Assembly: GCF_009905375.1 (NCBI RefSeq)
Contig: NC_133650.1
Coordinates: 143,352,476-143,416,475, forward strand
Length of the DNA: 64,000 nt
DNA from: Apium graveolens
Lineage: Eukaryota > Streptophyta > Magnoliopsida > Apiales > Apiaceae
Direction: 5' to 3'
The translations under genes were made by a program, and so were the position numbers. The notes beneath the pieces are model-generated. The model was not told the origin of the DNA, did no database searches, and saw nothing but the letters and a program-made list of their open reading frames with translations. Positions 19,860-30,738 of the stretch are shown here, one piece after another. The stretch's first letter is position 1. Every line of letters starts with the position of its first letter.

Positions 19860-22096
19860 TCACTTTCTCATTTCTTAGTTTTCTTCTTTATCTTCCTGCT
19901 AAGATTCTCAGAGCAATAACAGCAAGTCGGAGCTCAAAGCCTTTTTTAGGAGCGCTTCTTCAGGTAAGATTCCTCCCTTTGCTTTTCGTGTCTATTTTTC
20001 CATTATGTGCCATTTTAAGATAGCCTATTTACATGCCCCTTACTTTTTTCAGATGGCTGACAAAAGAATGACTCGCTTGGCCAAGATGAACGTGGCTAGA
20101 AAGTCCAACGATTTTCCTATTCGATCGAGGTATACTTCCTTAATCGACATGATCAACACTCGAGGGGACGAGTATCCGTCTGATGCGCATCTGGACGCAC
20201 ACGATCATATCAGCACCTTATGGGATCCCAAGGAGCTGGAAAAGTTGATCAGCTGCTTCAGAATCAAGGAACCTTTTAAGCTGGTTCTTGCAGGTCCGGC
20301 CGACAGGGCCTGTCAGTGGAAGAAGGACGCGCTATGCGTCTATAGGGATACTCTAAGGGCAGGTATTAGACTCCCTTTTCATCCATTCATTCCTTTGCTA
20401 CTGGCTGATGTGGGCATCAACCCTTGCCAACTTCCCCCTAATTCCTGGAGGTTGATTCTGTGCTATCTGTCGCAATGCGCCAAGCACAACATCCCCACAT
20501 CTGTTGCTGTCTTCAGGAAGATTTTTCAGTTCAAAAACAGCCCTGATAAAAGTCCCGGTTGGGTTTCTATCAACCAGCGCCCCACTATCCCCCATATCGT
20601 GAATGGGAAGTCCATCCCTGACAACAACTTGGGGTGGAAGAAAGATTTTTTGTTTGTTATTTGGGAAGGTGGAGATTGGGGCTCCCTGTTTCGATCATCC
20701 TTTGGGCTGGCCGTGGACGGGAGCCCAAATGACATAACTTTGTCTGAGAAGGAGGCTAGAGGTTTCAACCTCCTTACGCAAGACAACGGTACTTCCCATT
20801 CTTAGGACCTTATCCGGGAGACCGTCCTGGTAGAATGCGGCATTTCGCCCGTTCATAAGAAAAGTAAGTTCCCTTTCTTACCTCCTTTATTTCCTGCACT
20901 TTTATTTCATTGGTTTTCAACTGACTTTGTTTGTTGCAGTGGCTGAGAAGATTGAGGAGGCTACCAAGCCGAAGGACCTGGAGACAACCAGGATGAAGAG
21001 GGCTGGGAAGATCTTTAAAGACCCTCGACTGGGTGACCGCTTCCCCGAGTTCCTTCTTCAGGCAACGGAGCCAGATGAGGAAGGCCCCAACCAAGTTCTG
21101 CGCACCAAGCAGAGGCCAGGGGCCTATTTTCAACCTGCTTGGGGGATCCGGGGCAAGGACTCAATTGTGGGCAGCACGGCGCTGTCCAAGGAATGGTCTA
21201 AGCATTCCATCTCCCCGGTGGATTATCAAGATTTTTTCCTTCAACAGGACTTAAAGGGGAATGAGCTATTTGGAGCCCAGGCTCTGGCGACGGTACGTCC
21301 TTTACTTATGCCCTTCGTACTTATCTTTTCATGTTTCTTTTCTAAACTTTCGCTGTTTCTCTTGCAGGCTAACGCCCATTTCCAAGGGGCAATTCACCAA
21401 GCTAAGGCTTGGAAGGTTGGCCTAGAAGATGCCAACAAGAAGTTGGAGGAGGCCAACCAAAAAATAGAGGCCCTTGAAACTCAACTGGCCTCTTCCACTT
21501 CTGACCTGGAGACGGCCCGGGCCGAAAATGTCATTCTGAAGGCGCAGAAGGACAAAGCCTTTGATGGCTGGATGGACACCCGAGAATTCAAGGACTTGAT
21601 GGTGGAGCATGATGCCCTTCTTCACCCAGTTAGCTATAAAGAGGGCTGGGATGCTACTGTGGAGGCCATCCAGGATGAGTTTCCAGAGGTCCTTGAGCAG
21701 TCCCCCTTTCCTTGCCCTATGCGGGTTCCAGAGCTTGGAGGTGTTACTGAGAAGCTTGCTGTTATGATCAAGGATGGAGAGGAGGAAGATTCTTTCGAAG
21801 AGGAGTTTGAGCCTATCGCTAAGAAGGCCAGGGTGGAAGAGCCTCCAAAAGCAGCGCCTCAACAGCCAGCATCTCCTGCAGAGGGAACTTCTACAGGGAC
21901 TTCGGAGGGGACAACCGAGACGTCCGAAGGAACGACTGAGACTTCCGAGGAGACTTCGGATAGTGGTTCTGAGGAATCTCAGCCTTCCAAGGCCTACCTT
22001 TTTGTATATCTTCTTTTTGAACTTTATTCATATCTAAACTTATTACCCTTCGGGGTTATATTTCATATGTTGCTTTTCTTGCCTCTTCTGTTTTAA
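19860..22096 (+). pseudogene. Element B antisense ORF (aORF), intron-containing, one internal stop
   Basis: A gene on the strand opposite to gag-pol. A 5' untranslated exon (about 19860-19963) ends CAG|GTAAGA. Intron 1 is 19964-20052 and its AG directly precedes the ATG at 20053 (MADKRMTRL). Exon 2 runs 20053-20863, intron 2 20864-20939 (GTAAGT...TTGCAG), exon 3 20940-21292, intron 3 21293-21367 (GTACGT...TTGCAG, 75 bases) and exon 4 21368-22096. The spliced reading is 1,893 bases, a whole number of codons (630 residues). One TAG (20803-20805) interrupts exon 2, probably from CAG. The N-terminal half is globular (KELEKLISCFRIKEP, LPPNSWRLILCYL). A coiled coil follows (KLEEANQKIEALETQLA), then an acidic segment and a TSEGTTE repeat tail. 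Antisense ORFs in this place are known from Tat elements; their role is unknown. Confidence 0.8.
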
Positions 22097-22331
22097 CTTT
22101 ACAATCTTAATACGCATTTGAACTTTAAACATCCTTAGATAAAAATAATTTCAAACTCTTTAATATGAAGTCTGGTTTTCCAAAACCTTACACAGCATGG
22201 GTTCGACCCTAATCAACAATAACTAGACAATGTAAATTCTACTGGAATATAAAATCCTACGCAAGCAAAGCTTCAAGGTGCTTTTAAACCTACTTGTCAC
22301 AATGACAAGTGAAAATCGTACTTCGCCTATC
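22097..22331. other. convergent gap between aORF and pol
   Basis: About 235 bases of AT-rich DNA without a frame, separating the 3' ends of two convergent genes. Full-length Element B RNA would be complementary to any aORF transcript. Confidence 0.7.
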
Positions 22332-25039
22332 TTACACGTAGTAAACCTTCAGGTTTTGTGCGTGCCAGGTCCTCGGGACTTCAAAACCTTCCATAGTTTC
22401 CAGCTTGTAGGTTCCTCTACCCTGAACGCTCTTGACTCTGTACGGCCCTTCCCAATTCGGGGCAAACTTTCCTTTCTGTCCGACACCAGAAACCTCTATT
22501 TTTCTCAAGACTAGATCTCCTTGTTTGAAAAATCTCTCTTTAACCCTTAGGTTATAATAGAATGAAGCCTTTTTCTGATATTCTACTATCTTTGCATGTG
22601 CCTCATCTCGCACTTCATCAATTAGATCCAGGGCTAACCTCTGCCCTTCCTCATTTTCTACAGCATTGAAAGCCTGAATCCTTGGAGAGGAATGTGATAT
22701 CTCCACGGGAACTATTGCTTCTGCCCCATATGCCAACATAAAAGGAGTTGCTCCTGTCGTGACTCTACAGGTAGTCCTATAGGCCCATAATATGGGAAGT
22801 ATCTCATCCACCCAATTATTTCTTGACTTCTCGATCCTCTTCTTTAGTCCATCCAGGATTATCCGATTTGCTACCTCTGCTTGTCCATTGGCTTGCGGGT
22901 GAGCCACAGAGGTGAATCGTAACTCAATTTCATTTTCTTCACAATACTTCTTGAATTCCTCATTGTTGAATTGTGTTCCATTATCAGTGACGAGGATACG
23001 GGGAATTCCATATCGGCACATAATGTTTTCCTACAGGAATTGTGCAACCTGCTTAGTTGTGATTTTGGCCAAGGGTTTGGCTTTGATCCACTTGGTGAAA
23101 TAATCAATGGCTACAATCAGAAATTTCCTTTGTGCCGTGGCCATAGGAAAAGGTCCTAGAATATCCATCCCCCACATAGCAAAGGGAATAGGTGAGTTGA
23201 TAGAGGTCAGCATCTCGGGGGGTTGTCTAACAACTGGTGCATGCTTCTGACAGCGATCACACTTCTTTACATATTCTTTGGCATCAGTCATCATTTCTGG
23301 CCAATAGAAGCCTAAACGGGTTATCTTATGAGCCAAGGCCCTGCCCCCCAAGTGTTGCCCACAAATACCTTCATGCACTTCCTCAAGAGCCAAGCGTGCC
23401 TCGTCGGGCCTGAGACACCTCAAGTAAGGAACCACGAAAGATCTCTTATACAGAATTCCATCTATCAAGGAGTACCTTAGTGCTCGAATAGTTAACTTCC
23501 GTGCCTCAGTTGCATCGCTTGGCAACCAACCGGTCTGAATGTGAGCCTTGATGGGATCAATCCATGATGTCCCCAAGCCTATGGGAGCCACAAGCTTAAC
23601 ATCTATGCTTCGTGTCTTCAAAACACGGAAGTACACACTTCCTGAACTTTCTTCAATCTCAGATGAAGCAAACTTTGATAGCGCATCTGCTTTAGCATTT
23701 TCTTCCCTTGGAATGTGTTCAACATGGCATTCATTAAATTGGGTCATCACAGCCCTTACTAGGCGAACATACTTAGCCATCGTATCATCCCTTGCCTCAA
23801 ATTCTCCCTTTACCTGGGATATGATCAGCTTCGAGTCTCCACGGACCTTTAAGTTTTTGACTCTAAGTGTCCCAGCTAGACCAAGGCCAGCAATCAAGGC
23901 TTCATACTCTGCCTCATTGTTTATGGTTGGGAAGTCTAGCTTTATAGCATACTCAATTAAGAATCCATCAGGGCTTTGCAAAACCAACCCTGCTCCACTG
24001 GAATTTGTTTTTGATGCTCCATCAAAATAGAGAACCCAATATTCTTTCTCCTTGTCCCCATTATCGACTCCCTTGTCTTGAGGTATGGTATCTTCCTGCC
24101 CCCCGACTTCTTGGTTGGGTATGGTACATTTCACCACGAAGTCAGCTAGTGCCTGGGCTTTTATGGCCGTACGTGGCTTATACTTGAGATCGAACTCTCC
24201 CAACTCTATTGCCCACTTAATCAGTCTCCCACTTGCCTTGGGACTGTGAATGATATTTCTCAGTGGCTGATTTGTTAGTACTTCAATCTGGTGAGCTTGA
24301 AAATAAGGATGCAGCTTTCTTGAAGCCATTACCAAAGCTAAAGCGAATTTCTCAATAGTTGAATAATTCAACTCAGCACCATGCAAAATTTTGCTGACAT
24401 AGTATACGGGTTTCTGGACTTTCAGTTCCTCCTTAACCAACACCGCGCTCAAGGCGCTCTCTGAAACAGCCAAGTACAAGAATAAAATTTCACTCAGAAC
24501 TGGCTTGGCCAACAACGGGGCCTGGGCCATATACTTCTTTAACTCTTCAAATGCCTTCTGGTTTTCCTCACTCCATACAAAGTCTTTGATGCTCTTTAGC
24601 GACTTGAAGAATGACAAACACTTGTCCCCCGACTTGGAGATGAATCGTCCTAGCGCAGCAACCCTTCCTGTAAGCTTCTGAACATCCTTAACAGTTTTTG
24701 GTGGTTCCATGTCCAGGATCGCCTTTATTTTATCCGGGTTAGCCTCAATTCCCCTCTTTGAGACCATCAGTCCCAAGAATTTTCCAGATCCATACATCGG
24801 CATGTCGGTTGGTGTCAACTGGAAGTCGTTATACCCCATCCTTAGAAAGGTGTCATGGAGCAAGATATCCACAGAAGCACCATTATCCACAAGGACCCTC
24901 TTAACCGGGCTATTTCCTATTATCGGTGTTATGACGAGCGGGTCGTCATGGGGAAACTTCACGCCCTCTAGGTCGGAATCATCAAAAGCCAATGTTACTT
25001 CTGTCCTGGCCCTCTTCGGGGCTTCGCCAACAATATGCA
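22332..25039 (-). pseudogene. Element B pol (protease, truncated RT, RNase H, archaeal RNase H, integrase)
   Basis: Minus strand. Protease has VLVDNGASVDILL (near 24880), so its active-site Asp is present. At about 24795 the text jumps from the protease tail straight to SGKFLGLMVSKRGI, the end of RT. Fingers and palm, with the catalytic double Asp, are gone. The RT-linked RNase H follows (KPVYYVSKILHGAELNYS). Next is a second, archaeal-type RNase H (VLYFDGASKTNSSGAG ... ADALSKFAS, about 24055-23660), typical of Tat. Integrase has an HHCC finger (KCDRCQKH, near 23250) and the core with WGMDILGPF, VTDNGTQF and an Asn-Gly-Gln-Ala-Glu block. One TAG (23028-23030) interrupts it between QFL and ENIMCRYG, most likely from TGG. 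It ends near KVYYV at 22332. Confidence 0.88.
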
Positions 25040-26895
25040 TAACCTCCCTGGTGTATGCCTTTCTGGAATTTTTGGACAATCCAGCAGCAGTTGGACCTCC
25101 AAAGATCGTGTTTATCACAGGTCCTCGAGGGCGTCGTGGTCCTCCAAAAATTGCATTTATAACCGGCCCTCTAGGTTGGGGATTCCGCCCCTGATCATCT
25201 TGGTCCCTCCTACGATCTTCAAAGTTCTTCCTTCCATTATTGTTTCTATCCCCTCCATCTCCAGTATACTTGTTCAACCTTCCTTTTCGAATCAAAAACT
25301 CAATTTCATCTTTCAATTGCCTACACTCATCTGTGTCATGGCCAACATCCTTGTGAAACCTGCAATACTTGCTCTTATCTAGCTTGGCAGGATCAGCCTT
25401 CAAGGGCTTAGGCCAGCGAATATCTCTATCTTTCTCAATCTCCATCAAAATCTGACTTCTAGGAGCACTCAGCTTAGCGTATTCAGTGAACTTTTGCCCA
25501 GGTCCTCCCTTCTTGGGGGTTGAATCAGGGTTTTGTTCGGTTCTAGGATATTTGTCCTTAGCGATATACTCCAGATCAGTTTTTCGCTTCTTGCCTCCAG
25601 TGGGCTCATTACTTACTACGGTCTTCCTCATGCTTTCTTCAACCTTGATATACTTCCCTGCCCTCTCTTGGAGTTGCAACATGTTTTCAGGGGGACGTTT
25701 GGCCAAGGACATCTTGAAAAACTCATCCCTGGTTCCTTGTTGCAGTGCTATCATGGCTACCTTATCATCAAGGTCTGGGACTTTTAAAGCCTCCTTTGTA
25801 AAACGATTCAGGTAATCTCTCAAGGATTCCTTAGCTCCCTGCACAAGACTCATAAGAGATGCTGAACTTTTCTCATGGACTCTTCCACTGATGAATTGCT
25901 TAATAAAAGCATGACTTAATTCTCTGAACGATCCAATAGAATTTGGGGGCAGGCGACTGTACCATCTTTGAGCCATACCCGACAGGGTTTGAGGGAAGGC
26001 CCGACACTTTATAGCATCATTCACGGGTTGCAGCAGCAGTGCATTAGAGAATGTCCTAACATGATTAGCGGGGTCTCCCGTGCCATCATAGGCTTTGATA
26101 GTGGGCATCTTGAATTTCCTTGAGATATGGGCATTCATTATCTCTTCTGTGAAGGGTGGAGTTGGATCATCAGGATCTCCAAGGGGAAGGAGATTGATTG
26201 GATCAGTTCTTGGGACAACAGCCCTTCTTCTTACCGGACCATCCAGGTCTATGACAGGAGGAGGATTTCTCCCCCTAGGAGGTATCTGGGGTCTGGCGGC
26301 CTGGTGAGCCTCCAAATCACGCCTCAGCCTTTGGATTTCAGCCTCATGAGCCCTGATCCTTTCCTGCACTTCTTGGGGATTCGCCCCTGGGGTGCTTTGG
26401 GGGCGTTACCTTCCATCGGCCATTGGCTCTTTTCCAGGACGCCTCCTTCTCGGGGCCACTTCATCATCCGAAGATTCGGAGTCTCTCTCAGTGTAAGGAC
26501 CAGAAAATTCCCGATCCTCAGGGATAGGACCCAAACCTCGTATATAGGGGGCGACTGCCTTCGTGCTTCACTTCGCCCAGCATATCCGCTTCCTCCAACC
26601 TCAGGGTGAAGGGGCATCCCATAAGGGGGTTAGTAGTAACAATAGTTGAATATTCATACCCGACGGGTCGAGAATTCACAGGTATATGTACTTGTTGAAC
26701 TTGAGGATTCGTACCTTGAATAGTCGGGGGAGTTGTCCCTTGTGGCTGAGGTTGAGTTGCCCCTGTCTGGGCTTCCCCCTGAGTAGATGCATAAGTTGAA
26801 TGGGGAGGAACCTCCACGGTTGATGAAATCACCTGGGTTGTCTCTGATGGTGTTCCTTCCTCTAGAGCTCCAATTGTTCTCCGTGTTCTCGCCAT
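25040..26895 (-). pseudogene. Element B gag
   Basis: Gypsy-type Gag. The start MARTRRTIGALE (26895) follows the primer site after a short leader. The N-terminal part is low-complexity Pro/Gln/Thr-rich. Near 26519 the frame shifts by one base, and a TAA (about 26409) lies just before the conserved domain, which runs from QERIRAHEAEI through MPTIKAYDGTGDPANH and LSGMAQRWYSRLPPNSI to EALKVPDLDDK. A zinc-finger-like CRFHKDVGHDTDEC follows, then an Arg/Asn-rich tail leading into protease in the same frame. Two disabling changes are visible, and the capsid domain itself is intact. Confidence 0.87.
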
Positions 26896-26910
26896 GGTTG
26901 TTGTTGTATT

Positions 26911-26927
26911 TCCCACAGACGGCGCCA
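26911..26927 (-). other. Element B primer binding site
   Basis: TGGCGCCGTCTGTGGGA on the minus strand, two bases from the 5' LTR. This TGGCGCC type is typical of Tat/Athila Gypsy elements and differs from the initiator-Met site of the Copia and Tekay elements here. Confidence 0.85.
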
Positions 26928-26929
26928 AA

Positions 26930-27498
26930 TGTTATGGATAAAAAACTAAGGTTATTATTTGCGGTATTTATTACTAAGATTCGGGAGCTCAAGGCCTTTA
27001 ATGGCTGCTCTCATGTTTCGTGGCTCGATCTGCCTTTACGAGATGCCTACGTATCTCTGTGAATTAGAGAATCAAGCCAAAAAATGTAGTTCTGATTTGT
27101 GGGGTGAGGCCCCTTATATAGATGTTGGGAGTCCTTGAATTGGACTTGGTATAGGAGACTTGGTGGGCAAGTCTCATAATTAGAATGGACTTTGGAGTCC
27201 TAGATAGTAGGAAACTGATTTCTTATCCTTTTAGGTCCCCTTGAGGCTAATCTCTAAAGATTTATATCCTTATCGGGACTCTTCTCAATATCTGATTTTT
27301 CCCATATTAATTAATTACGAAATTAATTAATAATCAGGGCTTTTGGGCCTTTTTTATTCCATCAGGCCTGATCTGGTCCATCAGGCTTAACCTTTCTGGT
27401 CTGAGTATCATATATCTTTTTATTGGGCCTAGCAGTCCACAGCTTGTACAATTAACGCAGTATTTAATTATACAATCATAATTTATTTATCCCTATCA
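26930..27498 (-). repeat. Element B 5' LTR
   Basis: Partner of 18006-18574, 569 bp. It ends at the TSD TTGAT inside the integrase of Element 1, between the first and second catalytic Asp. Confidence 0.95.
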
Positions 27499-28259
27499 TT
27501 GATATGATTGATAATGATTTCACTGGCTTCATCCTTTGATCCAAGAAAATAAACCCAAGAAAACTTTGAGAAATCATCTACAATCACTAGGCAATATCTT
27601 TTTCTTGAAATTGACAATACATTGACTGGTCCAAAGAGATCCATGTGTAGCAGTTGTAATGGTTCATCAATTGCAAATTCAAGCTTCTTACTGAATGATA
27701 CTTTCTTTTGCTTTCCTTTCTGAAAAGCATCACATAGTCCATCCCTTGTGAATTCAACTAGAGGCATTCCTCTAACTAAGTCCTTTTTGACTAGATCATT
27801 CATTGTCTTGAAATTCAAATGGGACATCTTCTTGTGCCATAGCCAACTTTCAACTGCACTTGCTTTGCTGAAAAGACAAGTAATGGATTCTGCATCTGTA
27901 GAGTTGAAGTCAGCTAAGTACACATTCCTTTTTCTAACTCCAGTTAGAACCACTTTATTATCCTTTTTACTTGTGACAATACAGGCTTCAGAATTGAAGG
28001 AAACAGTGTCCCCTCTGTCACATAGTTGACTGATGCTCAATAAGTTGTGTTTGAGACCATCAACCAATGTAACTTCATCAATGATGACATTTTCTTTTGA
28101 AATCAAGCCATATCCCATAGTGAATCCTTTGCTGTCATCTCCAAAGGTTATGCTATGGCCAGCTCTCTCCTTAAACTCTGTGAGCAGGGTGAAATCTCCC
28201 GTCATGTGTCTTGAACAGCCACTGTCCAAGTACCATAGATTCCTTCTTTTTCCCTGCAC
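27499..28259 (-). pseudogene. Element 1 pol: protease, GAG-pre-integrase, integrase N-part
   Basis: Begins just downstream of gag, in a different frame. Protease has LWYLDSGCSRHMTG with the catalytic Asp. Next are the GAG-pre-integrase zinc-binding segment (WLWHKKMSHLNF) and the integrase start with HMDLFGPV, which supplies the first catalytic Asp. At NHI the sequence is cut by Element B and resumes at 18005. The pol frame opens after a TGA that lies four bases beyond the gag TGA, so the frames do not overlap. A 3' splice-site-like TGTGTGCAG|GG sits at the opening. This part has no internal stop. Confidence 0.88.
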
Positions 28260-28272
28260 ACAACAAAATCAA

Positions 28273-30678
28273 TCAAGTTGATTTTGGTACCCAAGTTTCC
28301 TTGGGTCCAACCTTGTTAGTCTTTTTCCTAGACTTCATTCCTCCTGCATCTTTTGACTTAGGTAACTTTGGGTCAACCTTGATCTCAGATGTGGTTGGTT
28401 GAAGTGTAGGGTTAGTCACAGAATCATTTAGCACATTTGATTGAATTTGATAAGGCATAGATTGTGCAAACATGTTATTCCACATAGGCATATTGTATGG
28501 CATTTGAGGCATACTAAATGCAGTAAAATATGGATTATTAATATATGACATGTTTGCAAAATGTGCATGGGGATTCTGATGAGACATAACAGGCATGGCA
28601 TGCAGAGGTGACATAGACATGTTAGGCATGGAGGGATTTGAAGACATGGGAGCATTTTTAACAGATTTGCAATTATCAGATAGGTGATTAACACTTTTAC
28701 AATGCACACAGCTTTTTCTAGGAGCATACCTATCAGGTGTGTAATTGTTATGTTTATTAATCCCTACCTTCCCATTTCTTTTAGATTTTCTTTTAGTTTC
28801 CTTCTTATCCTCAACCAACTTAAGCCTATTTTTCAGCTGATCTAAAGTCATGTGTCCTATATTCACCTTACTGACATCTTTGGATGTTCTAGCTCCTTCT
28901 TTGACAAAGTTCTTGAGAGTTGAATCATTCTTCTTATTGAGATTTTTATTTTTAAAATTACTTGCCTGTTTTAATTGATGAGCCTTCAACGGATGCTCCT
29001 TTTCTTCCTTCAACAGATAACTTTCATCATTCGTTGATTCCACATCCGTTGACAATCCATCAATTAATTCTAACTCCTTTTTGTTTTTCTTCCAGGCATC
29101 CTCACAGAATGATTCAATTTCCTGAACCTTGGCAATCTGAACGCTAAAATCCCTAGATGTTTTGCAGGCCTTGATTACCTCTTGCTCACTTTCTAACTGT
29201 TTAGAAAGAATTTCTACTTTCTTAACAGCTTCTTCTAGTTCACTTTCAACAGCCAAGCATTTAAGTTTAATCTTTTCAAGCTCAATTACCTGATTCTCTA
29301 ACACAACATTCCTATCACTTAAAAACACATTATTTTCTTTGATCCTAGTATTTTCTTTAGCTAGTGATTTAAGGGAAACACGTAAATGATATAATTCATT
29401 GGACATATCATTTATGGCTTCATTGCATTCATGTTTAGAAAGCTGAGAGAGATCAGTAGTAATTACCTGGTTGCTTGATGAACTAGTTTCATTTTCATCA
29501 GAATTAGCCATCAGGGCTAGGTTGACATATTCCATATCATCATCTTCATTGACCCCATCTGCTGCCCAATCATCTTGAGTGAGAAAAGCTCTTTTCTTTT
29601 GTTTGAGCAAATCAAAATACTTCTTTTTGTAATCAACTTGCTCAAATTTCTTTTTATCAGAGGTTGGCTTCCTACACTCACTTGCAAAGTGTCTACTAAT
29701 GCCACAGTTGTAACATTTGAACTTTGATTTGTCCACCATGTTTTTGTTTGGCTTAGTGAATTTTGTATTTTTCCTGAACTTCATCTTTGCAAACCTCCTG
29801 GACAGAAAAGCTAGATGTTCATCAATATCATCAGAGTCATCCTGACTGGAATTGTCTTCATCCTCAGCTACTTGCTCTTTACCCTTGCTTGATTCTGATT
29901 TGCTTGTGCCAATTTTGAGACTTGGCATTGTCTTTTCCTCATTCCTGGCTTCAACCTTCTCACTGTCAGCTACAAGTGCAACTGATCCTCCTTTTCTCTT
30001 TCCCTTTTCCAATAGCTCATCTTGCTCGATCTCAAGTTCATATGTCTTCAAAATTCCATATAATCTTTCAAGTGTGAAGTCCTTATAATCTTGAGAATTT
30101 CTTAGAGAAACAGTCATAGGCTTCCATTCCTTTGGTAGAGACCTTAGAAATTTTAAATTGGAGTCCTTGACTTGGTACACTCTCCCATACAACTTTAATC
30201 CATTCAACAGTTTCTGAAATCTGTTGAAGGTATCATTCAATGATTCTCCTTCTTCAAAGTGAAAATATTCATACTGTTGAATGAGAAGCTGCATTTTGTT
30301 TTCTCTAACTTGCTCAGTGCCTTCACAGATAAGCTACAGAGTATCCCAAATTTCCTTAGCAGTTTGGCTGTTGATGACATTGTCAAACATTTCTTGATCC
30401 AGGCCATTAAACAGAATGTTCATGGCTTTCTTGTCCTTGTGGACTTCTTCAATATCTTCAACAGTCCATTCTGCCTTTGGCTTGGGAATAGACTGTCCAA
30501 CAGCAACTGTTGCAGTAGCAGCTGTGGCCACCTTGTGTGGGATGTGAGGACCATTTTCAATGCAGTTGATGTAGCTTTCATCTTGAGAGAGAAGATGTAA
30601 ATGCATCTTCACCTTCCAGTGATGATAGTTATCTCTTTCCAGGATTGGAATCTTTACACCAATATCCTTCTTACTCAT
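28273..30678 (-). pseudogene. Element 1 gag
   Basis: Copia-type Gag starting MSKKDIGVKIP (30678). The N-terminal domain runs to about residue 250 (RDNYHHWKVKMHLH; later RLYGILKTYELE). It is interrupted once by TAG (30334-30336) in WDTL*LICEGTEQV, very probably from CAG. Otherwise it is open to 28273, about 800 codons. It has two CCHC knuckles: CYNCGISRHFASEC, where the usual Gly before His is Arg, and CVHCKSVNHLSDNC. A long coiled coil (VIELEKIKLKCLAVE...) lies between them. The C-terminus is rich in Met, Pro and Asn (MSMSPLHAMPVMSHQN) and ends WVPKST. Motif copies lie in the spacer at 28985-29058. Confidence 0.88.
28985..29058. repeat. ATCCGTTGA motif copies inside gag
   Basis: TCAACGGATG, the variant TCAACAGATAA, ATTCGTTGA and CATCCGTTGA within 75 bases, in a hydrophilic spacer of gag. 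It is the same word as in the U3 array of the same element. Confidence 0.7.
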
Positions 30679-30724
30679 GATGTTAGCAGAATAGATCTTT
30701 AAACTCTTTGTATGTTAAGAGCTT

Positions 30725-30736
30725 GCTCTAATACCA
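30725..30736 (-). other. Element 1 primer binding site
   Basis: TGGTATTAGAGC on the minus strand, two bases from the 5' LTR. It differs from the standard TGGTATCAGAGC by one C-to-T change, again the direction expected from cytosine deamination. Confidence 0.88.
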
Positions 30737-30738
30737 AT

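Larger units (their letters stand above)
18006..27498 (-). mobile_element. Element B: Tat-lineage Gypsy element nested in Element 1 integrase
   Basis: LTRs of 569 bp at 18006-18574 and 26930-27498 differ at ten sites by eye. The TSD TTGAT is perfect (18001-18005 and 27499-27503). The primer site begins TGGCGCC, not the initiator-Met type, and the polypurine tract is clear. The minus strand encodes gag, protease, a truncated RT, RT-RNase H, a second archaeal-type RNase H, and integrase. The extra RNase H and an antisense ORF before the 3' LTR are Tat-lineage hallmarks. The RT fingers and palm are missing, one stop interrupts integrase, and gag has a frameshift and a stop, so it is not autonomous. 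Confidence 0.94.

Noticed and set aside
20053..22096. A captured host gene on the plus strand within Element B
   Set aside because: Its place (between pol and 3' LTR, antisense) matches the known aORF of Tat elements, and I recognise no host family.
23548..26609. Plus-strand open frames opposite Element B gag-pol
   Set aside because: Antisense shadows of a long, GC-balanced coding region; no splice or promoter support, unlike the aORF.
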